Source of the DNA: Neptuniibacter victor
Lineage (GTDB): Bacteria; Pseudomonadota; Gammaproteobacteria; Pseudomonadales; Balneatricaceae
Reading direction: 5' to 3'
Length of the DNA stretch: 64,000 bases
Assembly (NCBI GenBank): GCA_027943745.1
Contig: AP025763.1
Location: forward strand, 1,364,001 to 1,428,000
A model generated the notes under the pieces. It had not been told where the DNA came from. It saw only the letters and a list, made by a program, of their open reading frames with translations, and ran no database searches. The position numbers and the translations under genes are program-made. Below, piece after piece: positions 54,688 to 62,435 of the stretch (position 1 is the first letter of the stretch; each line of letters opens with the position of its first letter).

Positions 54688-54709
54688 GGTTTACACCCCC
54701 GGTTTACAC
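54688..54709 (+). repeat. Direct repeat GGTTTACAC upstream of porin gene
   Basis: Two exact 9-base copies 13 bases apart, with CCCC between. A related TTGTTTACATGG occurs at 45988-45999 upstream of qhpA. It may be a regulator site; position relative to a promoter is unclear. Confidence 0.4.
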
Positions 54710-54768
54710 TGTCCCTATCAAAGTTGGCTTTTCCTTAGTGATAAAGCTCTACCTATAACAACAAAGAT

Positions 54769-54813
54769 ATGACCGTGACCGTAACCATGACGGCGGAGGA
54801 AACATCCAGATGA
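54769..54813 (+). other. Possible 14-codon leader ORF overlapping the porin start
   Basis: An ATG at 54769 opens a short frame (MTVTVTMTAEETSR) whose TGA overlaps the porin ATG as ATGA. It lies on four tandem hexamers of the TGACCG type (54770-54793). Its own ribosome site is weak, so it could be coincidence. Confidence 0.3.
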
Positions 54814-56099
54814 GAAAATTGTTCACGAAATCCCTGTTGACCGCAGCTGTAACAGCAGCTATTGCAATGCCAGTACAGGCCTACAATCTGCATTCAAGTG
54901 ACGCAGGTGAATTGAACCTGGATGTTGAAGCGATTTTTGGTGTTTTTAGTAGTGAAGAGACCTACGGTAACGCTGCAAGTAGCCCTTCTTGGCAGGAAGC
55001 TTACGTAAAATATGGTTTGTCAGGGCATAAAAATATAGAAAGTGGCCAGCTGTACGGTGCGGTTAATTTGTTAAGCGCTGGTGCTTGGGGTGATGGTGAG
55101 GCTTCAGGTACAACGAATGGTAATGAGCGCGGAACGGAATTTGAAGATCTCTATGCAGGTTTCCGTAATGATATGTTTGATCTATCGATCGGTCGTCAGA
55201 ATATTACCATTGGTGATGGTTTTTTGATGAATGGTGATTCGCTAAACTTCGGTGAGGCGATCGATCAAGAGTTAAGCCGTGATGGTGCATATTGGCTAGC
55301 AGGTCGTAAGGCATTTGATAAGACTATTTGGTTGAAAGTGGGCGGTGAAGAAGGGCTTCGTTCAGATGTTTTCTGGTTTGAATCAGATAACAAAGCCCAA
55401 GGTCGTCCAGAGATGGCAGGTATTAACGTTGAGCATAATAGCGAGATGGGTACCTTCGGCGCTATGTACCTTAAAGGTTTAGATACTAATGCAACAGGGA
55501 TTGCTGGTGGCGCTTTTGATAATTTGAAGCGTGATGGGCAAAGTACATTCAGCCTTCGCTACCAAGGCAATGCCGGCGTTGAAAACTTATTCCTTTCTAC
55601 GGAATATGCATCGCAAAGTCAGGGTGATAACTCCGCTGATGCAGATGCTTGGTATGTTGAAGCTGGCTGGACATTTGCCGATGTTGCATGGTCACCCAGT
55701 GTAAACTACCGCTATAGTACTTTTGATAATAATTATGATCAGCTCTTTACCGGTTTTAATCGTGGCTATGGAACATGGTTCCAAGGTGAAGTATGGGCGA
55801 ATTACTCGGCTGCAGGGCCTGGTAATACCGGTGTAGATATTCATCATGTAGCTGTCAAAGCTCAGCCTAGCGAAACACTAGCCTTAGGTGCGTTGTACTT
55901 TGATATTGATGACACATCTAATACTGCGGCACGTGCAGGTGGTGCTAAAGAACTTAATCTCTATGCCGAATGGGTTGCTAATGATCACCTAATCATTAGT
56001 CCGCTTATCGGTTTCTATACACCGGAAAAAGATAATGGTGCTCAAGGTAACGGTGATACCAATACCTATTTCCAAGTGCTAGCGATCGTTCCTTTCTAA
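54810..56099 (+). CDS. Outer-membrane beta-barrel porin, probable amine/aromatic uptake channel
   Basis: A 429-residue exported protein with signal peptide (about 1-24, ending PVQA) and alternating amphipathic strands that end in Phe, the outer-membrane assembly signal (LAIVPF). The type resembles alginate-export-like or substrate-specific porins; no narrower family is sure. Strand pieces include LSIGRQNITIGDGFLMNGD near residue 128 and FSLRYQGN near 248. GGAGGAAAC precedes the ATG. Encoded between qhpG and an aldehyde dehydrogenase gene, so passage of the amine substrate is a reasonable guess. A terminator-like hairpin follows. Confidence 0.8.
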   Translation: MRKLFTKSLLTAAVTAAIAMPVQAYNLHSSDAGELNLDVEAIFGVFSSEETYGNAASSPSWQEAYVKYGLSGHKNIESGQLYGAVNLLSAGAWGDGEASGTTNGNERGTEFEDLYAGFRNDMFDLSIGRQNITIGDGFLMNGDSLNFGEAIDQELSRDGAYWLAGRKAFDKTIWLKVGGEEGLRSDVFWFESDNKAQGRPEMAGINVEHNSEMGTFGAMYLKGLDTNATGIAGGAFDNLKRDGQSTFSLRYQGNAGVENLFLSTEYASQSQGDNSADADAWYVEAGWTFADVAWSPSVNYRYSTFDNNYDQLFTGFNRGYGTWFQGEVWANYSAAGPGNTGVDIHHVAVKAQPSETLALGALYFDIDDTSNTAARAGGAKELNLYAEWVANDHLIISPLIGFYTPEKDNGAQGNGDTNTYFQVLAIVPF

Positions 56100-56126
56100 C
56101 CCCTTCTGAAATACGATCCTTTGGAA

Positions 56127-56156
56127 TGCCGGGCTCTTGAGCTCGGCAATCTTTTC
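56127..56156 (+). terminator. Terminator-like hairpin after porin gene
   Basis: TGCCGGGCTC and GAGCTCGGCA form a 10-bp stem (one G-U pair) with loop TT, followed by ATCTTTTC. It lies 28 bases after the porin stop and before the aldehyde dehydrogenase gene. Confidence 0.55.
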
Positions 56157-56179
56157 TCTACAGATTCTAGGCGTTTTAT

Positions 56180-57592
56180 ATGATGAATAACTACTCAATG
56201 ATTATCAACGGACAGTCTGTTGCGGGCGAAGCAGGAAGCTTTGCTGTTATTGATCCGGCAACCGCTGCTCCTTTTGCCGAATGCCAGGCAGCGTCTTTAG
56301 CGCAGTTAAATCAAGCGGTGGACGCGGCAGATACCGCTTTTAATACGTGGCAGCATAGCTCGCATGATGAAAGAAAGGCGTTGTTACATAAAATTGCAGA
56401 TAGCATCGAAGCACATGCGGCTGAATTAGCAGAAGTTATTGTGCGCGAGCAAGGTAAGCCTTTACCGCTTGCTCAAATGGAAGTGGGCGGGGCAGTTGCT
56501 TGGACTCGCTACACTGCTGAGCTTGAGATTCCTGTCGAAATTGTCGAAGACAGTGAAAATAAACGCATAGAGATGCACCGCAAGCCGATTGGTGTTGTCG
56601 GTTCTATATTGCCCTGGAACTGGCCGTTAATGATTGCGGTTTGGCACATTATGCCGGCGCTTCGTGCGGGTAATACAGTTGTTGTTAAACCATCGCCGTT
56701 GACCCCTTTTAATACGTTACGCCTTGTTGAGTTGATGAACGAAATTTTGCCAGCCGGTGTGGTTAATGTTTTAGCCGATGAGCGTGAGCTAGGCCCTGCA
56801 ATGAGCAGTCATGACAAGATTCGTAAAATTGTATTTACCGGATCTACTCCGACTGGACAGCATATTATGCGAAGTGCTGCAGCCAACCTTAAGCGTCTTA
56901 CATTAGAGCTCGGCGGTAATGATGGCGGTATCGTATTGCCAGGTGCTGACCTTGATGCGATTGCGGAAGGTATTTTTCAGACCTCATTCTTAAATATGGG
57001 GCAGACATGTGCAGCGCTGAAAAGATTGTATGTTCATGAATCGCAGTATGATGAGCTCTCAAATAAATTGATTGCAATTGCTCAGCAGCAAAAAGTAGGA
57101 TCAGGTTTTGAGGAGGGCGTAAGTTTTGGCCCGCTTCAGAATAAGATGCAATATGATCTGGTTAATCGCTTAATTGCAGAAGCTAAAGCGGATGGCGCAA
57201 CCATCAATGAAACTGCGGATATTCCTGCAGGGAATGGATACTTTATCGCACCGACAATTGTTACCAATGCTTGTGCAGGTATGGCGGTTGTTGATCAAGA
57301 ACAGTTCGGTTCAGTGCTTCCGGTTATCTCGTATACGGATGTTGAAGATGCCATTGCTCAGGTTAACGCGAGCGAAAATGGATTAGGTGGCTCTGTATGG
57401 GGTGCTGATATTGACGAAGCTCAAAAAGTAGCATCGCGCTTGGAGTGTGGTACTGCCTGGATTAATGGCCACGCAGAAGTGCTACCTCATGCGCCATTTG
57501 GTGGCTGTAAAATGTCTGGATTTGGTGTCGAATTTGGTCAAGAGGGTCTCTTGGAGTACACCACTATTCAGGTAGTAAATATTAATCGTTGA
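56180..57592 (+). CDS. NAD(P)-dependent aldehyde dehydrogenase, probable phenylacetaldehyde dehydrogenase role
   Basis: A 470-residue ALDH with a complete active site: Glu in LTLELGGNDGG near residue 246, Cys in NMGQTCAALKR near 280, and GSVLPV near 378. ILPWNWPLMIAVWHIMPAL near 143 is the coenzyme loop. QHNDH makes aldehydes from amines, and this gene lies at the end of that cluster, so it should convert phenylacetaldehyde or 4-hydroxyphenylacetaldehyde into the acid. The sequence alone cannot fix the substrate. Start is ATG 56180 or 56183; the ribosome site is weak (AGGCG). Confidence 0.87.
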   Translation: MMNNYSMIINGQSVAGEAGSFAVIDPATAAPFAECQAASLAQLNQAVDAADTAFNTWQHSSHDERKALLHKIADSIEAHAAELAEVIVREQGKPLPLAQMEVGGAVAWTRYTAELEIPVEIVEDSENKRIEMHRKPIGVVGSILPWNWPLMIAVWHIMPALRAGNTVVVKPSPLTPFNTLRLVELMNEILPAGVVNVLADERELGPAMSSHDKIRKIVFTGSTPTGQHIMRSAAANLKRLTLELGGNDGGIVLPGADLDAIAEGIFQTSFLNMGQTCAALKRLYVHESQYDELSNKLIAIAQQQKVGSGFEEGVSFGPLQNKMQYDLVNRLIAEAKADGATINETADIPAGNGYFIAPTIVTNACAGMAVVDQEQFGSVLPVISYTDVEDAIAQVNASENGLGGSVWGADIDEAQKVASRLECGTAWINGHAEVLPHAPFGGCKMSGFGVEFGQEGLLEYTTIQVVNINR

Positions 57593-57656
57593 TCTATTTG
57601 TAAACAGGTATCACCCCCTTCGATGCCTGTTGCAAATTGAACTTCGAACTTCCTCG

Positions 57657-57740
57657 CTTCAGGAAGGCTAACCTGAAGTGCTCCAAGTGAATGGCTCTAC
57701 TAACTTGGGCTTTTGTTGGGGTCTTGTGCCCCAATTTTTT
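57657..57740 (+). ncRNA. Candidate small RNA unit A (three hairpins, ends in terminator)
   Basis: Hairpin 1: CTTCAGG...CCTGAAG (57657-57678). Hairpin 2: CCAAGT...ACTTGG (57683-57708). Then GCTTTTG. Hairpin 3: TTGGGG TCTTGTG CCCCAA (57716-57734) followed by six T, a Rho-independent terminator. Unit B, 95 bases on, has the same three hairpins in the same order. It may be an independent small RNA or the processed 3' end of the aldehyde dehydrogenase mRNA. Confidence 0.5.
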
Positions 57741-57751
57741 ATTTCGATTGG

Positions 57752-57834
57752 CTTCAGAAACGGCCTTCTGAAGTATTCACCTCAAGTCATCTTCGCTACT
57801 TGAGCTTTTGGGAGCTATTTATGCTCCCTTTTTT
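57752..57834 (+). ncRNA. Candidate small RNA unit B, sibling of unit A
   Basis: Hairpin 1: CTTCAGAA...TTCTGAAG (57752-57773). Hairpin 2: CTCAAGT...ACTTGAG (57781-57804). Then GCTTTTG. Hairpin 3: GGGAGC TATTTAT GCTCCC (57810-57828) followed by six T. Stem sequences differ from unit A but pairing is kept. No obvious promoter is seen for either unit. Confidence 0.5.
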
Positions 57835-57882
57835 AATGCTTGTTTTCTTATTATATTCAATTTGCAGTTTGTTAAGGTATTA

Positions 57883-57904
57883 AAAAGCCCGCAATGAAGC
57901 GGGC
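57883..57904 (-). terminator. Terminator of the ferredoxin reductase gene
   Basis: GCCCGC with GCGGGC form a 6-bp stem; on the minus strand five T follow. It lies about 30 bases after the reductase stop. Confidence 0.85.
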
Positions 57905-57935
57905 GATATATATCATTATTACTATTTGCGATCGT

Positions 57936-58979
57936 TTACACGAGCCGGTCACTGCCAGGGGCAATCGGTTGGGCTTGGTCGAAGAAGCCTTCGCTATGAA
58001 TCATTTCATCAGTTGCCCCCAACTCTTTCGCTGCTATTGCGCAGCTATCTACAAACTCAGGACTACCTGCTATATAGATAGAGTGTTTGGATAGATCGGG
58101 ATAGAGATCGCTCAAGATATTTGGAATCCGGCCGTGGTGATAGCCTTCCTTCTCTTCTCTTGTCAGCGTTGGGATAAACTTAAAGCGACGATGCTTTGCA
58201 TTCCAGAATGACATTAAGCCACGATCATAGATATCTTCTTCTTTCTGAGCAGAAAACACTAAGTGAACTTGCTGCTTGAAGCCACGTCTAAGAGCGGCAT
58301 CAGCTAGCGCAAGTATAGGGGCTAAGCCTGTGCCTGCGACCAAACATAGAACCGGGCCGTCTGTACTTGGATCACCGATAAATGTTCCATAAGGACCCGA
58401 CATATTCAGCATGCTGCCTGGGAACAGATTGTCATGTACCCAATTACTTGTTTCACCATCAGGCACGCGTGTAATTTGTAGAATGATTTCACCGTCGTTG
58501 GTCGGTGCATTTGCAATAGAGTAACAGCGTGGAGTAACTTTACGATCCACGTCGTTGATCATTACGTACTGACCAGGCCAATAGCGCATCTGATTGCCGA
58601 GTGGTCGAATTCTTAGCTCAGTGATACGCGGAGTACGCTCGATACGATCAACGACTACGCAGCGAATGTTCTCTGTTGGAGGGAAAAGTTTTGGTTGGGC
58701 ATCTTCGGTGCCCCACTCAATTTCGAGCTCATTTGTGAGTGGTTTACACATGCACATTAGACCGTAGCCCTCTTCTCGCTCTTCTTGCGAGAGTGCCATG
58801 TCTAACACCATGCCTTGGTCAAATTCACCACTGGTCACTTTTACTTTACATTCACCACAAGCGCCAGCACGGCAATTGTTGGGAAGGGCATAACCAGCGC
58901 GTTCTAAGGTTTCTAGAACCGTTTCACCAGAGGATGATTCTACTTCTTTTCCTGAAGGGGATAATCGGACAACGCCCAT
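57936..58979 (-). CDS. Ferredoxin-NAD(P)H reductase, electron-transfer component for an oxygenase
   Basis: A 347-residue iron-sulfur flavoprotein of the BenC/DmpP/MmoC type. An N-terminal [2Fe-2S] ferredoxin domain has CRAGACGECKVKV near residue 36 and the fourth Cys in LMCMC near 75. An FAD barrel has RCYSIANAP near 150, and an NAD(P) domain LVAGTGLAPILALADAAL near 210. All ligands are present. Such reductases feed electrons to diiron or Rieske oxygenases; the next gene upstream encodes an R2-like diiron protein, the probable partner. It could be confused with PaaE, but domain order is reversed (ferredoxin first). Confidence 0.92.
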   Translation of the reverse strand: MGVVRLSPSGKEVESSSGETVLETLERAGYALPNNCRAGACGECKVKVTSGEFDQGMVLDMALSQEEREEGYGLMCMCKPLTNELEIEWGTEDAQPKLFPPTENIRCVVVDRIERTPRITELRIRPLGNQMRYWPGQYVMINDVDRKVTPRCYSIANAPTNDGEIILQITRVPDGETSNWVHDNLFPGSMLNMSGPYGTFIGDPSTDGPVLCLVAGTGLAPILALADAALRRGFKQQVHLVFSAQKEEDIYDRGLMSFWNAKHRRFKFIPTLTREEKEGYHHGRIPNILSDLYPDLSKHSIYIAGSPEFVDSCAIAAKELGATDEMIHSEGFFDQAQPIAPGSDRLV

Positions 58980-59074
58980 TTTAGTCTCCTAATTCTTACG
59001 AGAATAACCGATAGCTAATTTTTAATATCTTGTTCCAGCTATTTATGTTGGAACGCTATCAGTGCTGCGAGCAA

Positions 59075-59103
59075 ACAAGCCAAAGGGGGTACCTTTGGCT
59101 TGT
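59075..59103. repeat. Inverted repeat between diiron protein and reductase genes
   Basis: A 12-bp perfect stem (ACAAGCCAAAGG with CCTTTGGCTTGT) and a 5-base loop. No strong T tract on either side, so it may be an attenuator or mRNA processing site that sets the ratio of the two proteins. Confidence 0.55.
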
Positions 59104-59130
59104 GGGGTTTACTTGATAACTAGAGCAGGC

Positions 59131-60162
59131 TTAGAAGATTGGAATGATATCCGCAGCATCTAGGTCGGCTTGAGTAACCTCTTGACCAGAAATACCCACT
59201 TCAGGGATTGCTGGGAAAGGAGTGTCATATTTATCAAGAACAGCTTTTAGGTTCAGCATAGCGCTGCGCCAGTTCTCTTTCTTCTCATCGTAAGTCGGAA
59301 TACCAAAACCAGCTTCACGTGCAATCGCTTCAGCTTCGCGCTGAGTTGAAATGAAGTCTTCAGGTAGATCCCAAAACTCTGCTGGTGGCTCGAAAAGTAC
59401 CGCAGATAGGAATAGGTAGCCTGCACGGATCTGCTTAGTGATAACTGATTTATCTTCTTGAGATAAGTTCGGGTAGTCACGCTCCATTAGTGATAAACAG
59501 ATAGCCATATGACGACCTTCGTCACGGCCGATGTTTTTAAATGCTTCAGTGAATACTAACTCTTCACAGCTTTGAGACATCTGTTTAAAGATTGTTGCCG
59601 CGGCAATTTCACCCATTAGGAATGAGCTAAATAGTACGGCTAGGCTGTATTTAGGAACCGCTTGCTTGTAGCCATTCCAGTAACGACCACCGTTGTAATA
59701 TAACCATGCAGCATTGCGTTTCAGGCGCTTACCAATATCCGTTTTTGGTTCGTACTCAAGTGGGCTTGGGCATTCAAGAAGTTTTGTGATGACAAGACCG
59801 CACATCTGCTCATGGTTTTGCTCGTCACGCGTCACAGAGAAGAAACAGCGACGGATAGCATCTTCTTCATGATCTTCGTATGTCTTAATAAAAGCTTCAG
59901 CGAATACTGGTGGCGCTGATGCGTCAAATACTGAAAGGAGAGTCCACCAGTAAGCCATGGACTCACGCTCTTCCCAAGAATAGCTAGAAACATCGAATGT
60001 TTCCCAAGGAAGATCTTTTGGGTTCCAAGCTTCACGTAGAGAAGCATCCCAAATTTCTTCTACTTTTGATGATTTAGTTTCCCAACGCAACGGATAAATA
60101 TTTGGTTGTGGTGTTTCTGGTGGCATGTCCATCGTGTCGGCGATTTTGTCATGTGAAGCCAT
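59131..60162 (-). CDS. R2-like diiron protein, putative oxygenase of unknown substrate
   Basis: A 343-residue, all-helical ferritin-like protein. The diiron ligand pattern of R2-type proteins is visible: Asp80 or Glu89 in the first helix, E-x-x-H at Glu114-His117 (RDEQNHEQMC), Glu185 (LMGEIAAA), and E-x-x-H at Glu215-His218 (GRDEGRHMA). Spacing between the ligands (about 30 residues in each half) fits R2 proteins. It is not an R2 of ribonucleotide reductase by context and not PaaA. The co-directional reductase gene suggests an oxygen-activating hydroxylase or N-oxygenase. GAGGG precedes the ATG. The substrate is unknown. Confidence 0.8.
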   Translation of the reverse strand: MASHDKIADTMDMPPETPQPNIYPLRWETKSSKVEEIWDASLREAWNPKDLPWETFDVSSYSWEERESMAYWWTLLSVFDASAPPVFAEAFIKTYEDHEEDAIRRCFFSVTRDEQNHEQMCGLVITKLLECPSPLEYEPKTDIGKRLKRNAAWLYYNGGRYWNGYKQAVPKYSLAVLFSSFLMGEIAAATIFKQMSQSCEELVFTEAFKNIGRDEGRHMAICLSLMERDYPNLSQEDKSVITKQIRAGYLFLSAVLFEPPAEFWDLPEDFISTQREAEAIAREAGFGIPTYDEKKENWRSAMLNLKAVLDKYDTPFPAIPEVGISGQEVTQADLDAADIIPIF

Positions 60163-60555
60163 TTCTTAACCCTCGTAGAAATTATTTTTTTGTAATTATG
60201 TTTGTGACCTAACGCTGCCAAGACTAGTTAACATGATACGCAAAATCAACAATTATTTTATTTTCTGTGTCAGTTATTTTGTGTGGTTATTATTAGGTTG
60301 TCAGTTTTTTTAAATAAAACCCAAATAACCATTTGAAAAGTAAGTAAAAAATAACTTGATGTTTTATCAGTTAAAAAAATTATAAATTAAACGGAGTGGT
60401 TGGTTTTTTTTGAATTTTTGGTGTGAAAGGATGTAATGATTTGTAAGGTGATACTTAAATTATTAATTTTTTGTTAGAAATGTGTCTCTTTTCTTTACGG
60501 TTGTTGCCGTACTTTAGTAGTATCAAGAAAAAACAATAAAAGCAGGTGGTTTCCA
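60163..60555. other. AT-rich divergent promoter region (393 bases, no gene)
   Basis: This region must hold promoters for the diiron protein (minus) and the chemoreceptor (plus). I see no RNA gene. An ACGG...CCGT inverted repeat lies at 60497-60510; no good sigma-28 box could be identified. Confidence 0.45.
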
Positions 60556-62355
60556 TTGGGCATATATAGCGTAGTTGAAAAGACTTTTTTTAATTCTTTA
60601 ACCAAGAAAATCATTGGTAATGTGCTTTTTTTGCTGCTGCCAAATACCGTCGTTATCTCCATTGGTGTGTGGGTATACCAGTCGATCTTCTCTCTCCATG
60701 AAAAATTAGGGACTGACCATTCAGTGAGTAGTGAGTTACTCAACCTTAGTAGTTCGCTTTATTCTGCTTCTATATTGATGCTGGTTTTTACGATACTGGC
60801 GGGACTGTTTAGTATTTTCTTTATGCGTCACCTGTTTCTACGGCCTATATATCAGATGACAGAAGTCTTGAGAGGCGTCAAAGATAGAGACGGGGATATT
60901 TCTGCCACATTACCTGATCAAACTTACGATGAAATCTCAGAGATGGCGCGAAGTTATAATGGTTTTTCGGATAGCTTGAAAAAGATGATTGCTGATACGC
61001 GTCAACGTAGTGTCAAAGTTTCATTAAGTGCAAGTCAGCTACAGAAAGTGATTTTGGAAACTAAAGGCTCGGCTCAAGCGCAAGAGGAGCAGGCGCAGAA
61101 AGTGTTCCAAGCAAGCCAGGAGTCTTCTAAGGCAATCGATGGTATTGCAAGTCACACGCAAAACATTGCTAAGAGTAATGATAATAATTTAGATGAGATT
61201 CGTGGTGCCGGTGATGAGATGCGCCATGTTAAAGAACAGATGCGCGCTATTGAGCATCAAGTTGCTGACTTCCAGACAGTAGTTAAACAGTTATCAGAAA
61301 ACTCAGAAAATATTATAAAGGTGCTTAGCCTCGTTCAGGATTTTTCAGATCAAACGAACTTACTTGCTTTGAATGCGTCAATCGAAGCGGCGAGGGCGGG
61401 CGAAGCGGGACGAGGTTTCTCTGTTGTAGCGGATGAGGTGAGAACGTTATCTCAGAAGGTTAATGCAGCAACAAGAGAGATTGATAGTAATGTTAATGAG
61501 ATGGTTACGCTTGTTGATAGTACTCGCTCCGGCGCATCGAATATCATGACTTATGTATCTGATACGGATGTTTATATTGCACAAACAAGTCAGAAATTTG
61601 AATCAATGATTGCAGACTTTGAAACGGTCAGCGAACAGATGAATGAGATCGGGGCCGCGATCGAAGAGCTTTCGTATACCAATAGTAATACGCATGATCA
61701 TGTTACCGAGATTACTTCGTTATCAAATACGATCAAAACTGAGATGGAACTCTCGGCTGAGCACTCTATTGATTTGGAAAATTCTACCGAAGAGATGCAG
61801 GAGTTGCTATCAAGGTTCAGTATTGGTTATGGTGGATTTGAGGATATTTTGCGCATTACTCAAGAGGGTGCAGCAGAGGTTCAGGACGCGTTGAATTCTA
61901 TAGCTGAGAGCGGCGCGAACCTGTTTGATAAAAACTATGTTCGTACTAACCCGGATCAACTGCCCGCTAAGTATGACACCTCTTATACTGACATCTATGA
62001 GCGAACGATTAGGCCTATATTTGACCGGATTGATTCCGAAAACGATATGTTAGCAATGGCCTGTGCTTTCGATGTTAATGGATACCTCCCAGCACATAAC
62101 AGCAAAATTTCACAACCGATGACTGGGAACTTTGAGAAGGATAATGCCTTAAGCCGTCATCGTCGCATGTATAATGCGACCCGTGCTGAGAGAAGACGAG
62201 CTGATCAGACTTCACCTTTCTTATTACTGACTTTCATCCGAGATACTGGGGAGATAATGAACTCAATCTCTATTCCTCTCTATGTAAAAGGGCAGCACTG
62301 GGGGAACTTCTGTACAGGGTTTGCTCCCGACGCATTATTGAATGTTGGGGAATAA
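60556..62355 (+). CDS. Methyl-accepting chemotaxis protein with C-terminal sensory domain
   Basis: A 599-residue chemoreceptor. Two N-terminal membrane helices (about 18-40 and 68-95) enclose only a short periplasmic loop, so the usual sensor is missing there. A HAMP region, coiled coil and the signalling hairpin tip ([21 protein letters not shown] near residue 270, in two parts) follow. The C-terminal 130 residues form a cytoplasmic PAS/Cache-like domain ([37 protein letters not shown]). The start is TTG at 60556 with AGGTGG upstream. The ligand is unknown; the C-terminal domain may bind it. Confidence 0.9.
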   Translation: MGIYSVVEKTFFNSLTKKIIGNVLFLLLPNTVVISIGVWVYQSIFSLHEKLGTDHSVSSELLNLSSSLYSASILMLVFTILAGLFSIFFMRHLFLRPIYQMTEVLRGVKDRDGDISATLPDQTYDEISEMARSYNGFSDSLKKMIADTRQRSVKVSLSASQLQKVILETKGSAQAQEEQAQKVFQASQESSKAIDGIASHTQNIAKSNDNNLDEIRGAGDEMRHVKEQMRAIEHQVADFQTVVKQLSENSENIIKVLSLVQDFSDQTNLLALNASIEAARAGEAGRGFSVVADEVRTLSQKVNAATREIDSNVNEMVTLVDSTRSGASNIMTYVSDTDVYIAQTSQKFESMIADFETVSEQMNEIGAAIEELSYTNSNTHDHVTEITSLSNTIKTEMELSAEHSIDLENSTEEMQELLSRFSIGYGGFEDILRITQEGAAEVQDALNSIAESGANLFDKNYVRTNPDQLPAKYDTSYTDIYERTIRPIFDRIDSENDMLAMACAFDVNGYLPAHNSKISQPMTGNFEKDNALSRHRRMYNATRAERRRADQTSPFLLLTFIRDTGEIMNSISIPLYVKGQHWGNFCTGFAPDALLNVGE

Positions 62356-62363
62356 TATATTCA

Positions 62364-62400
62364 ATTAGGCAGCCTTAATTCTAATTTAATGCTGCCTAAT
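62364..62400 (+). terminator. Possible terminator after chemoreceptor gene
   Basis: ATTAGGCAGC and GCTGCCTAAT form a 10-bp stem with a 17-base loop, followed by CCTCTT rather than a pure T tract. Weak evidence for termination. Confidence 0.45.
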
Positions 62401-62435
62401 CCTCTTGGTTGGTCAACCACACACCTTAAGGTAGA

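Larger units (their letters stand above)
57593..57935. other. Highly structured intergenic region (343 bases, no protein gene)
   Basis: A chain of hairpins lies between the aldehyde dehydrogenase and the reductase gene. First is AACAGGTATC with GATGCCTGTT at 57603-57631 (C-rich loop). Then come a GAACTTC direct repeat, two three-hairpin units (57657-57740 and 57752-57834), and a minus-strand terminator (57883-57904). See the separate entries. Confidence 0.8.

Noticed and set aside
59131-60162. Naming the diiron protein a 4-hydroxyphenylacetate hydroxylase
   Set aside because: HpaB is a flavin-dependent enzyme and this is a diiron protein; no sequence evidence links it to that substrate, so only a hypothesis is offered.
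60470-60545. Sigma-28 promoter for the chemoreceptor
   Set aside because: A GCCG word is present, but the matching upstream TAAA box is missing at the right spacing.
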